A stretch of 46,071 nucleotides of DNA. It comes from Coriobacteriia bacterium. GTDB taxonomy: Bacteria > Actinomycetota > Coriobacteriia > Anaerosomatales > PHET01. The position numbers and the translations under genes were made by a program. The notes under the pieces are model-generated. The model made no database searches. It was not told the origin of the DNA and was given only the letters and a program-made list of their open reading frames with translations. The stretch is taken from NCBI GenBank assembly GCA_034370385.1, contig JAXMKZ010000056.1, forward strand, positions 1-46,071, read 5' to 3'. Shown here in pieces: positions 22,263 through 30,539 of this stretch. Position 1 is the first letter of the stretch; every line of letters starts with the position of its first letter.

Positions 22263-24839
22263 ATGCCAGTGGACGGAAGCATCGCCTCGCAGTGGTACTT
22301 CAAGCGAGTCGCCGACGCGAGCGACGCAAGGGGCGGTCCCTACACGTGGGACCAGATGACGGGCTTCGCAGCTTCGGGGCTCTTCACGCCGGATGACCTC
22401 GTCTGGCACGCGACGTTGCCGGGATGGGTGCCGGCACGCGATGTCGCGGGGTTGTTCGTCGGCGCGGGCGACGCGCTGCCGACGGCGGCATCAGCCGCTC
22501 AACCACAGGCAGTGCCGCTTGGCGTGGTCCAGCAGGCACCTGTTGCTCAGCCGATGCCCTCGCCGACACGCTCGCCGCGTCGCTCGCGCGTCGGTCTCGT
22601 CGTCGGGCTTCTCGCGATCGCTGTCCTGCTCGTTGCGGCAATCGGCGGCGGCGCGTGGTGGTTCCTTGGCGGGCGGGATGGTGGGCTGGCCGGTGACGGT
22701 CCCGACATGGGCGAAGCCACCTACAAGGCACCCGACGCGGCCTCAGTCATCACGTCCAAGCAGTGGGGTACCGTTCCGGCGAATCAGATCGGCATCGTGC
22801 TCGCCGAAGGTGGCAAGCGCCGGGATGCGGAGAAGGTCGCCAAGAAGCTGAACGGCTCGCTGGTCGGCGAGATGGAGTTCATCGACCTGTACCAGATCGA
22901 GTACCCGGGCACGACCGAAGATGACCTGACAAAGGCGATTGCTACTGCCAAAGCCAACGACAAGGTCGCCCTTGCGTTCCCCAACGAGGAGACCTTCGAG
23001 GATGCCGAGATCTGGGGTGTCCGGCAGGAGCCATACCAAGAGCCCATGTACGAGGGTGAGGCCGGAGACGGCTACCGCGCCATCGGCGTCCCCCAGGCAT
23101 GGAAGTTCGTTCGAGGCGCCGGGCTCGATCTCGAGACGGTGAGGGTCGGCGTCATCGACTCCGGGCTGTGGGCGCCTGGTGAGGGCCGTGAGTCCGAGTT
23201 TGGCGGCGAGGTCGAGGTCGACTCCCCGGACGAGGACGGCGGGAAGGCGAGCGCTCCGAGCGTCAACGACGATGGGAGTACGAATCCGGCTGGCACCCAC
23301 GGCACCGGCGTGATGACCGTCATAGGGGCCGACCCGGGCAACGGCGGCCCCGCGGGAGTAGCAGGCCCGCTCGGCAAGAAGCTCAAGATCACAAGCATCA
23401 ACCGTAGCTCGCCCAAGTACGCGACCACGACGAGTACCCCCGACCCGAACGACCCGACCAAGGTGACTCTCAGTGGCGGGACGACGTGGGCTCTGGGGGA
23501 CCTCAAGGCGGTGCAGACCGCCGTCGCCAATAACGCGAAGGTGATCAACTGCTCGTTCGGCAAGACCAACGGCAATCCCGAGGTTGCCGCCGCGTACAAG
23601 AAGTTCTTCGAGAAGATGGCCCAAGACCATCCCGGCGTCCTGTTCGTCTGCTCGGCTGGCAACGATCATCAGGTGGTGGACGGCTCTCGGCGGTATCCGA
23701 GCGGGCACGCGTTCGACAACATGATCACCGTCGGCGGCATGAACAACGACGGCAACTACTCGTCCTACTCGAACGGAAAGAGCGAGAACTACGAGATCAC
23801 GCTTGCCGCGCCCGGGACGAAGGCTATCGTCGGTATGGGTCCCGATGGGGAGCCCGTCCGGCAGAACGGAACGAGTTTCGCCACCCCTCATGTCACGGCC
23901 GCTGCGGCCATTCTGCTGTCTCTCAACCCGTCGTTGAAGGCCGCCGATATCAAGAGGATTCTGAGCGAGACGGCGCGCAAGGGCTTGACGATCGGTGACC
24001 CCGGAGACCCGAAGGCGCATTCGAATCTCATTCCGGACGCTTACGGCGGCCGCGTTCTTGCCGTCGACCTCGCGGTGCTCCAGGTCATCAACGACATGCG
24101 CGCGGAGAAGGGCCTCGGGAAGCTCACGCCTGAGATCCTCGAACAGATCGCGGTGGTCGACGCGGTCGCCGTGACAGGCGAACCAGGCGAGTACGCAGTC
24201 AAGGGCATCGTGAAGATGACCGGCGACAAGGGCACCGACCTCGCCATCGATGTCAGCGCCGAGAACCACGCGATCGGCGGCAAGTCGAGTCAGCCCGTCG
24301 CTGCGAACACGGCCGGTGAAGTGAAGTGGACCGTCACCCTGCCTAAGGACGAGGGAGTGATCACGGTTCGCCGGACGGACAACGATGCGGCGAGCATCAT
24401 CACCGTCGAGAAGTTCGACATCAACGGCTCGTGGTCGGGTGTCTTCACGATCACCGAGTTCACGATCACCGACCAGAAGGCCGCCGAGGAGGAGGGCTGC
24501 AGCGCCGCGATTCTCTCGGCTCTCAAGGGCAAGAAGATCCCGATGACCATGGACATAACCGTCGACGAGAGCGGGCAGGGTTCCGGAACGGGGCTCATCG
24601 ACGTCGGCTCACTTGATCCTGACGACGACGTGACGAGCAACCCGACGCAGTACGGCATCAGCTATTCGGGGTCGACGATCACCTACGAGCCCCAGAGTGG
24701 CGAGGGCGTCAGCAGCATGAAGGCGACCGTCTCCCGCCAGGGCGAGAACCTCGTGCAGAAGGGCACGCTCACTGGAGGCGGCAAGGGCTGGCGGCTCAAG
24801 GCGGTCTTCACGCTCAGCAAGCCCGACACGCCCAAGTGA
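22263..24839 (+). CDS. Membrane-anchored subtilisin-like protease with N-terminal GYF-like domain
   Basis: 858 aa. GGGGAGG precedes the ATG. Residues 8-65 (SQWYFKRV, GPYTWDQMTGFAASGLFTPDDLVW, PGWVPARDV) match the bacterial GYF_2 fold. A Pro-rich linker, then one helix (109-130) places the rest outside. Residues 175-245 resemble a subtilase propeptide (IGIVLAEGGKRRDAEKVAKKL). The S8 core follows: Asp299 in GVIDSG, His346 in GTHGTG, Ser ~538 in GTSFATPHV, all three present. The C-terminal ~250 residues are an uncharacterised beta-rich part (VVDAVAVTGEPGEYAVKGIV onward). Cytosolic GYF domains bind Pro-rich peptides, so coupling of an inside partner to an outside protease is conceivable. It is followed eight bases later by the Lgt-like gene. 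Confidence 0.9.
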   Translation: MPVDGSIASQWYFKRVADASDARGGPYTWDQMTGFAASGLFTPDDLVWHATLPGWVPARDVAGLFVGAGDALPTAASAAQPQAVPLGVVQQAPVAQPMPSPTRSPRRSRVGLVVGLLAIAVLLVAAIGGGAWWFLGGRDGGLAGDGPDMGEATYKAPDAASVITSKQWGTVPANQIGIVLAEGGKRRDAEKVAKKLNGSLVGEMEFIDLYQIEYPGTTEDDLTKAIATAKANDKVALAFPNEETFEDAEIWGVRQEPYQEPMYEGEAGDGYRAIGVPQAWKFVRGAGLDLETVRVGVIDSGLWAPGEGRESEFGGEVEVDSPDEDGGKASAPSVNDDGSTNPAGTHGTGVMTVIGADPGNGGPAGVAGPLGKKLKITSINRSSPKYATTTSTPDPNDPTKVTLSGGTTWALGDLKAVQTAVANNAKVINCSFGKTNGNPEVAAAYKKFFEKMAQDHPGVLFVCSAGNDHQVVDGSRRYPSGHAFDNMITVGGMNNDGNYSSYSNGKSENYEITLAAPGTKAIVGMGPDGEPVRQNGTSFATPHVTAAAAILLSLNPSLKAADIKRILSETARKGLTIGDPGDPKAHSNLIPDAYGGRVLAVDLAVLQVINDMRAEKGLGKLTPEILEQIAVVDAVAVTGEPGEYAVKGIVKMTGDKGTDLAIDVSAENHAIGGKSSQPVAANTAGEVKWTVTLPKDEGVITVRRTDNDAASIITVEKFDINGSWSGVFTITEFTITDQKAAEEEGCSAAILSALKGKKIPMTMDITVDESGQGSGTGLIDVGSLDPDDDVTSNPTQYGISYSGSTITYEPQSGEGVSSMKATVSRQGENLVQKGTLTGGGKGWRLKAVFTLSKPDTPK

Positions 24840-24846
24840 TGCGCCC

Positions 24847-25695
24847 GTGAACCCGGTCCTTCGGATACCGCTGGGGACCGGGACGCTCGAGCTGGGCGTG
24901 TACAGCACGTTCTACCTGCTCGCGTGGGCGTGCTGCCCGCTGGTGGCGGCCGTGGTCGCGCGGCGAGGCGGAGCCCCGTTCGCTCGCGCGCTCGGCGTCT
25001 ATGCCGGGGCGATGGCTGCCGGGGTCATAGGCGCGCGCATCTTCGACTTGGGGATAGCAGGGCGCTTCTACGCTGAGGACCCGTCGCGCGTGTGGAGCCT
25101 TCAGTTCCAGGGGTTCTCCCTCTATGGCGGGTTGCTCGTGGCAGCGCTGACTGCGATCGGGCTGGCGCAGTTCACTCGGCTCGACCGGTGGCCGCTTGCT
25201 GATGCGGCGGTGCCGGCGCTCGTTCTTGGCGTTGCGCTCATGCGCACCGGCTGCTTCCTGCGGGGCTGCTGCTTCGGAGTGGAGTGCGCTCTACCTTGGG
25301 GCGTGGTCTTCCCGTTGGGGAGCCCGGCGTGGGAGCTTCAGGTGGCGAGCGGCCGGCTTGGGTTGCTGAGCGCGCTGGGCGGCGCGGCGGCGATGCCGGT
25401 CCATCCCACGCAGCTCTACGAGATCGCTGCTGCCGTCATCCTGGGCGGCGCGGCGTGGGTTCTGGCCCGGCGCGGCGCACCGCGCGGCGTGCCGTTCCTC
25501 GCGTTCGCCTTTGGCTTCACGGCGTTTCGCCTGCTCAACGGATACCTGCGTGCGCGGCAGCAGGTCATCACGGCGCCGGTCTGGTTCTACCCGGTCTTCT
25601 ACGCGGTGGTGCTGGCGATTCTTGCGGTTCTGATCGCCCGGCGGTACCACGCGGCCCGCGCCCAGGCGCAGGAGGCCCTGGCGCGCTACCCCTGA
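24847..25695 (+). CDS. Lgt-like (prolipoprotein diacylglyceryl transferase family) membrane protein
   Basis: 282 aa, GTG start, seven bases after the protease stop. Seven or so hydrophobic segments and the family signatures ALMRTGCFLRGCCFG and HPTQLYE near residues 127-200 place it in the Lgt family. The canonical FHGG with the essential His (His103 in E. coli) reads SLYGG here, with Tyr in its place, and the signature carries three extra Cys. It may be a diverged paralogue with another job rather than the housekeeping lipoprotein enzyme. Its last 10 bases overlap the end of the convergent glycosylase gene. Confidence 0.8.
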   Translation: MNPVLRIPLGTGTLELGVYSTFYLLAWACCPLVAAVVARRGGAPFARALGVYAGAMAAGVIGARIFDLGIAGRFYAEDPSRVWSLQFQGFSLYGGLLVAALTAIGLAQFTRLDRWPLADAAVPALVLGVALMRTGCFLRGCCFGVECALPWGVVFPLGSPAWELQVASGRLGLLSALGGAAAMPVHPTQLYEIAAAVILGGAAWVLARRGAPRGVPFLAFAFGFTAFRLLNGYLRARQQVITAPVWFYPVFYAVVLAILAVLIARRYHAARAQAQEALARYP

Positions 25696-26294
25696 TCTGA
25701 CCACAGCCACAGGCATGCAGCGCTGCGCCACGGCCGCCATCGCTCACCGCGCTGGGCCAGATCCGTGCGACTCATCGGGCCGCCGAGCCCGGTCATGCGC
25801 CCGGCACTGCTGCGGAGGCCGAAGTCATCGAGGGCGAGCACATCGGGTCGGCCCAAGGCGAAGACCAGGTACATCTCGGCGGTCCAGCGCCCGACGCCGC
25901 GCAGGGGAACAAGGGTGTCGATGACCGCCTCGTCATCGAGCGACTCGAGCGCAACCCAGTCGATCTCGCCGGCCAAGGTGGCGCGTGCGATGTCGGCGAC
26001 GTATTCGGCCTTACGGTTAGACAGCCCTGCAAAGCGCAGGGACTCGTGGGAGGCCGCGGCAAGCGATTCGGCCGACGACCCGACCTGCTCGGCGAGCTTG
26101 CGCCAGATGGTGGCAGCAGCCTTGGCCGACAGCTGTTGCGAGACGATGGCCTCCGCCATGACCTCGAAGCCGCCTCCGGTCACGGCGACCTCGACTGCGC
26201 CGATGCGGTCGATGAGGACTCCGAGCTCGGGGTCGGCTTGGGCGAGGTGACGCGATGCTGCGTCGTCGGCGGTGTAGCGCAGTGTGCGAAACAT
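25686..26294 (-). CDS. AlkA-like 3-methyladenine DNA glycosylase (HhH-GPD)
   Basis: 202 aa from the ATG at 26294, where the family resemblance begins (FRTLRYTADDAASRHLAQ); no good ribosome site is seen. ICSQQL-type opening reads AIVSQQLSAKAAATIWRKL, the hairpin is PLRGVGRWTAEMYLVFALGRPDVL, and the catalytic Asp lies in ALDDFGL. It removes alkylated purines in base excision repair. It lacks the N-terminal beta domain of E. coli AlkA, as do many actinobacterial members. Convergent with the Lgt-like gene. Confidence 0.92.
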   Translation of the reverse strand: MFRTLRYTADDAASRHLAQADPELGVLIDRIGAVEVAVTGGGFEVMAEAIVSQQLSAKAAATIWRKLAEQVGSSAESLAAASHESLRFAGLSNRKAEYVADIARATLAGEIDWVALESLDDEAVIDTLVPLRGVGRWTAEMYLVFALGRPDVLALDDFGLRSSAGRMTGLGGPMSRTDLAQRGERWRPWRSAACLWLWSDQG

Positions 26295-26346
26295 GGGGTC
26301 AGTGTAGCGCGGTGGCCCCTGCATCACGGCCTCGAAATTGGCTGAC

Positions 26347-26376
26347 TTGACGATATCTGAGGGATATTCGTATAAT
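26347..26376 (+). promoter_or_regulatory. Near-consensus sigma-70 promoter for the sigma factor gene
   Basis: TTGACG at 26347-26352 and a perfect TATAAT at 26371-26376, 18 bases apart. Transcription would start near 26383 and give a ~97-base leader. The direct repeat ATATCTG at 26353-26359 and 26375-26381, 22 bases apart, lies in the spacer and over the -10 box and may be an operator. Confidence 0.75.
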
Positions 26377-26479
26377 ATCTGGTCCCGCTAGTGGGGATTC
26401 AGGTGGCACATCCCGTCGGAGGTACCGAGTCGGGCAGCCGCATTCCGCGTATCATGCCGCAGCCCTGGAAGAGGTGCCG

Positions 26480-27421
26480 ATGACGTCAAGAAGCTCCGCC
26501 GTCGCGTTCGACTCCGAAGACTCCGTAAGGCCGTACCTGAGCCGCATCGGGAAGGTCCCCCTTCTCACGGCTGCGGGCGAGGTCGATCTGGCTGTGAAGA
26601 TCCAGGCGGGGGTCGAGGCGGAGCATCGCTTGGAGCGGGCTGACGCCGATCGCTCACCGCTGGTTCGGCGCCGGCTGGAGCGAGTAGCCGCGGTCGGAGT
26701 GGCGGCGCGGGAGACCCTCACCGTCTCTAACCTGCGTCTGGTCGTGATGAACGCCAAGCGCTACCAAGGCCTCGGACTTCCGCTCGCCGACTTGATCCAA
26801 GCGGGCAACATCGGGCTCATGCGTGCGGTTGAGAAGTACGATCACACACGCGGATTCCGGTTCTCGACCTATGCCACCAACTGGATCAAGCAGGGAATCA
26901 GGCGCGCCATATCCGACCAGGCGCGCAACGTCCGGCTGCCTGTGCACATGGGCGAGCAGATCCAGCAGGTGAACCGCGTGCGCCGTGGCTTGGTCACCAC
27001 GCTCGGCCGTGAGCCAAGAAACGAGGAGATCGCCGCCGAGCTCGAGGTGGACGTCGAGCGGGTCGAGATGCTTCTGAGTCTGAGCCACGACACCATATCT
27101 CTGGAGACCCCGGTCGGCACCGAAGGTGACTGCAGCCTTGGGGAGTTCGTGGTGGACGACAAGGAGCCGACGGCGTTCGATTCGGCGGTCGTCCAGGCCA
27201 TGCGCGATGACGTCGCCCATGTCTTGTCCACCCTCACAGACCGGGAGCGCCGAGTCATCGAGCTGCGGTTTGGCCTCGGTGACGACGCGCCCTGCACGCT
27301 CGACGAGGTCGGTCGCGAGTTTGGCGTCACGCGCGAGCGCATCCGTCAGATCGAGGGCAAGACGCTCTCACGCTTGCGTAGCTCGTCGCACGTCGCGAGG
27401 ATGCGCGAGTACATCAACTAG
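26480..27421 (+). CDS. RNA polymerase sigma-70 factor, group 2 (RpoD/HrdB-like)
   Basis: 313 aa from ATG at 26480 with AGAGG five bases before it (GTG at 26474 is an alternative). Region 1.2 is DSVRPYLSRIGKVPLLTAAG, regions 2.1-2.4 run NLRLVVMNAKRYQGLGLPLA to FSTYATNWIKQGIRRAI, region 3 follows, and region 4 ends with TLDEVGREFGVTRERIRQIE. The long acidic region 1.1 of primary sigma factors is missing, which with the length of 313 aa points to an alternative, stress-type group 2 factor. RYQGLGLPLADLIQAGN matches the core-binding site. Its own promoter resembles the housekeeping consensus, so it may be recognised by RpoD or by itself. Confidence 0.95.
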   Translation: MTSRSSAVAFDSEDSVRPYLSRIGKVPLLTAAGEVDLAVKIQAGVEAEHRLERADADRSPLVRRRLERVAAVGVAARETLTVSNLRLVVMNAKRYQGLGLPLADLIQAGNIGLMRAVEKYDHTRGFRFSTYATNWIKQGIRRAISDQARNVRLPVHMGEQIQQVNRVRRGLVTTLGREPRNEEIAAELEVDVERVEMLLSLSHDTISLETPVGTEGDCSLGEFVVDDKEPTAFDSAVVQAMRDDVAHVLSTLTDRERRVIELRFGLGDDAPCTLDEVGREFGVTRERIRQIEGKTLSRLRSSSHVARMREYIN

Positions 27422-27493
27422 CCGGCACTCGGCGCGCAGACGGGCGCGATATACTGCGACCCAGTCCGATCTGTTCTCTCGCCGGAGGCCCCC

Positions 27494-28786
27494 ATGCTCG
27501 ACGCGCGCTTGATCCGCGACAACCCCGATGCCGTGCGCACCGCCATGGCCAACCGCAACGCGTCGTGGGATGTCGACGCGTTCCTCTCGCTTGACGAGGA
27601 GCGCCGCCGCCTCATCGCAGAAGTCGAGTCCCTCCAGGCCAAACGCAACGAGGCGAGCAAGGCTATCGGCGCTCTGATGAAAGACGGCAAGCGCGACGAG
27701 GCGGAGGCCGCCAAGGAAGCCGTGCGCGACGTCAATGACTCGATCGCCGGCCTCGAGGGCGCGATGGCCGAGGTCGACGCGACGGTACGCGACCTGCTCA
27801 TGACGGCGCCGAACATCCCTGATGCGGTCGTCCCGGTCGGGGCGAGCGAGGACGATAACGTCGAGGTGCGCCGCTGGGGCACACCCCGTGCGTTCGATTT
27901 CGAGCCCGTCGCGCACTGGGACCTAGGCCCCGCGCTCGGCATCATCGACTTCGAGCGGGCGGTGAAGCTGGCCAAGAGCCGCTTTGTGCTTCTGGGCGGC
28001 ATGGGCGCCAAGCTTGAGCGAGCACTCATCAACTTCATGCTCGATACGCACGCCGACGCGGGCTACAAGGAGTGGTGGCCGCCCTTGCTCGCCAACGCTG
28101 AGACGCTGACCGGCACGGGCCAGCTGCCGAAGTTCGAGGACGACCTGTTCAAGACCGATGGCGAGGGCACGCCGCTCTATCTGATTCCCACGGCCGAGGT
28201 GCAGCTGACGAACATCCATCGCGACGAGGTGCTCGAGGGTGACACGCTCCCGCGGCACTACACCGCGTTCACGTCGTGCTTTCGCGAGGAGGCCGGCAGC
28301 GCCGGGCGCGACACGCGCGGCATGATCCGCGTCCACCAGTTCGACAAGGTCGAGCTGGTGAAGTTCGCACGTCCCGAGGAGTCGATGGACGCGCTCGAGG
28401 GCATGGTCGCCGACGCCGAGCGCATCCTGCAGCTGCTGGAGTTGCCGTACCGCACCATCGTGCTGTGCACCGGCGACATGGGCTTCGGAGCAGCCAAGAC
28501 CTACGACATCGAGGTGTGGTTGCCCAGCTATGGCGCGTACAAGGAGATCTCCAGTTGTTCCAACTGCGGGGACTTCCAGGCGAGGCGCGCGGCGATCAAG
28601 TATCGCCAGCCCGCGGAGTTCAAGGGGAGTCGCCTCGTGCATACCCTGAACGGCTCCGGCCTCGCGGTCGGCCGCACCTTCGCGGCCATCCTTGAGAACT
28701 ACCAGCAGGCCGATGGCAGCGTGGTGATTCCCGAGGCCCTGCGCCCGTACCTGCGGGGAGTCGACCGCATCGAGGCCGAGGGGTAG
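27494..28786 (+). CDS. serS: Seryl-tRNA synthetase
   Basis: 430 aa, full length for a bacterial SerRS. The N-terminal coiled coil that holds the tRNA variable arm spans about 30-100 ([20 protein letters not shown]). Class II motif 2 is [21 protein letters not shown] and motif 3 [24 protein letters not shown] lies at good distance before the ATG. A TATACT at 27450-27455 is a possible -10 box. The 72-base upstream spacer is too short for a T-box leader. Confidence 0.98.
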   Translation: MLDARLIRDNPDAVRTAMANRNASWDVDAFLSLDEERRRLIAEVESLQAKRNEASKAIGALMKDGKRDEAEAAKEAVRDVNDSIAGLEGAMAEVDATVRDLLMTAPNIPDAVVPVGASEDDNVEVRRWGTPRAFDFEPVAHWDLGPALGIIDFERAVKLAKSRFVLLGGMGAKLERALINFMLDTHADAGYKEWWPPLLANAETLTGTGQLPKFEDDLFKTDGEGTPLYLIPTAEVQLTNIHRDEVLEGDTLPRHYTAFTSCFREEAGSAGRDTRGMIRVHQFDKVELVKFARPEESMDALEGMVADAERILQLLELPYRTIVLCTGDMGFGAAKTYDIEVWLPSYGAYKEISSCSNCGDFQARRAAIKYRQPAEFKGSRLVHTLNGSGLAVGRTFAAILENYQQADGSVVIPEALRPYLRGVDRIEAEG

Positions 28787-28831
28787 CGCCGAGGGGTAGT
28801 GCCATCTGGCCGCCGTCGTGCGGAGGTCGAA

Positions 28832-29599
28832 CTAGGGCGCGACCGGTTCGTAGCCGGTAGCCACGAAGATGAAGACCGGCTCATCCTCGTAGGGCGTGCA
28901 CGTGGTCAGACATGACGTGCGCAGGCACTGACCGTCAAGCCTCAGAGCCTTGAGGGGCAGATCCAGCACTCGTCCCTCGTTGCTGATGAGGGGCGCGACG
29001 CGCTCGTGCATGGCATCGCGAGCGTCCGGGTGGAGCACGTCCATGGCCGATACGCCAACCAGCTCAGCAGGGTCCGTTGCGCCGAGCATGTCGCAGGCGG
29101 CCTGATTCACGAAGGTCACCACGCGCGTAGTGACCGTGAGAACAGGCAGGGGCAGCACGTGAAGCGCCCCTCCGATGACACTGCCGGCGCCGAGAGCCTC
29201 CGGCGGTGCCGTCCGGGTGGAGAGGGAAGTGCACCGGCGCGAACTCCCCAATTCGACAACCACGCCGTAGCGCATATCGTCAAACGTGAAGCTGGTCGCC
29301 ACAGTGGTCGCCTGAAAGCTGTTTCCTCTCAGTGACACCAGCTCGATAGCCACAGGCTCGGGCTGCTGATCGAACTGAAACAGCGCACGTCGGCGGCTGT
29401 CACTCGCTTCGCGGCTTCCCGGATGAACCAGCTGAGACATCGGCATTCCGCGCAACCGCTCTGAGGAATCCGCCTCAAGCATCGCCCGTGCCCGCGTATT
29501 CGACTCGATCACCGAATCGGGCGAATACAGGAGAATCGGTGCAGGGAGCGCTTCAAAGAGCGCCGACAGGAACGCAGTGTCGTTCACGGGATGAACCAT
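28832..29599 (-). CDS. PAS-PAS protein without output domain
   Basis: 255 aa if translation begins at the ATG at 29599, where the PAS similarity starts (FLSALFEALPAPILLYSPDSVI); a longer start at 29653 exists and neither has a strong ribosome site. PAS 1 covers about 8-115 and PAS 2 about 135-250 (VLPLPVLTVTTRVVTFVNQAACDMLG, HPDARDAMHERV). No kinase, GGDEF or helix-turn-helix follows. Such proteins can bind partner kinases or cyclases. The three GGDEF proteins nearby are candidate partners, but that is a guess. Confidence 0.8.
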   Translation of the reverse strand: MVHPVNDTAFLSALFEALPAPILLYSPDSVIESNTRARAMLEADSSERLRGMPMSQLVHPGSREASDSRRRALFQFDQQPEPVAIELVSLRGNSFQATTVATSFTFDDMRYGVVVELGSSRRCTSLSTRTAPPEALGAGSVIGGALHVLPLPVLTVTTRVVTFVNQAACDMLGATDPAELVGVSAMDVLHPDARDAMHERVAPLISNEGRVLDLPLKALRLDGQCLRTSCLTTCTPYEDEPVFIFVATGYEPVAP

Positions 29600-29662
29600 G
29601 GATGTCTCTCGCGCGGTTTGCAGGCATCGCGACTCTAGCAAAATCCGTACCATCGCCGCAGG

Positions 29663-30460
29663 TCAGAGCATCAGCAGCCGCCGCGCGTTCGTGCCGAGCA
29701 TGCTCTCGAGCTCTGCGTCGGTCAGCGGCAGCGAGCGCAGGTGAGCGATCTCGCTTCCGGCGTCCGTCCAGGGGCCGTCGCTGCCGAACAGCACGCGATG
29801 GGCACCGTGGGCACGAACCAATGCCACGAACTCATCGTCGGGGAGGTGGCCCGGCGTGTACGAGGTATCGAGCCAGACGTCGCGCCCTGCGAGATGCTCG
29901 GCCACGCCCTCCCACTCGCGAAAACCGCCCAAATGGGCGAGCACGACCGTCAGGCGCGGGAAGGAGTCGATGAGCGCGGCAAACGCTTCCGGAGTCCCGT
30001 TGACCGTGGGGTGGATCACATCGGCTCCCGCGTGGAAGAGGACGATCATGCCGGCGTCTTGGGTCGCCTCGAAGAGGGCGCGAAGGCGGGGCTCGCTCGG
30101 CGAGAACGACTGGTGCTCGGGGTGGAGCTTGAACCCCTTGAGCCCCAAGGCGCGCATGCGCGCGATCTCGCGTGCGGGGTCCTCGAGTTCCGGATGCATG
30201 GCGCCGAACGGCACGATGCGCTTGGAAGCCTGAGCCGCGGCCCAGTCGTTGATGGCCCTCACCTGGCCCGGTTTCGTGGCAACCGGCTGGATGACCGAGA
30301 TGTCCACTCCCGAGCGGTCCATGGCGGCCACCAGCCCGTCGATCGTGCCGTCGTAGTGCGCAGTCAGCTCACCACGGGCGCTCTCGAGGAGCGCCGGAAT
30401 CGCCCGCGGAGCGATGTCGTCCGCGAACGCGTGCGTGTGAATGTCGACCACGAGGCCCAT
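29663..30460 (-). CDS. Amidohydrolase-2 family metal-dependent hydrolase
   Basis: 265 aa with the ATG at 30460; ATG at 30469 or GTG at 30451 are also possible. The N-terminal HxH metal site is VDIHTHAF. FGAMHPELEDP, GLKGFKLHPEHQ, VLFHAGAD and VVLAHLGGF give the barrel His residues, and VLFGSDGPWTD supplies the last Asp. ACMSD-like members decarboxylate or hydrolyse small acids; substrate unknown. It is divergent from the Zwf-Gnd gene with a 79-base spacer. Confidence 0.9.
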   Translation of the reverse strand: MGLVVDIHTHAFADDIAPRAIPALLESARGELTAHYDGTIDGLVAAMDRSGVDISVIQPVATKPGQVRAINDWAAAQASKRIVPFGAMHPELEDPAREIARMRALGLKGFKLHPEHQSFSPSEPRLRALFEATQDAGMIVLFHAGADVIHPTVNGTPEAFAALIDSFPRLTVVLAHLGGFREWEGVAEHLAGRDVWLDTSYTPGHLPDDEFVALVRAHGAHRVLFGSDGPWTDAGSEIAHLRSLPLTDAELESMLGTNARRLLML

Positions 30461-30539
30461 CTCGAGCATTGTCGCACGGCCATTGCGCCCGCGACGGGTA
30501 CACACCCCTTGCACGTCCAATCGCGATCGGGGAGTCCGC

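Noticed and set aside
22743-24269. A 508-codon frame antisense to the GYF-subtilase
   Set aside because: Shadow of the real gene; the plus strand shows the intact protease triad and the antisense frame has no recognisable domain.
27422-27493. T-box leader before serS
   Set aside because: The spacer is only 72 bases, with no specifier stem or antiterminator.
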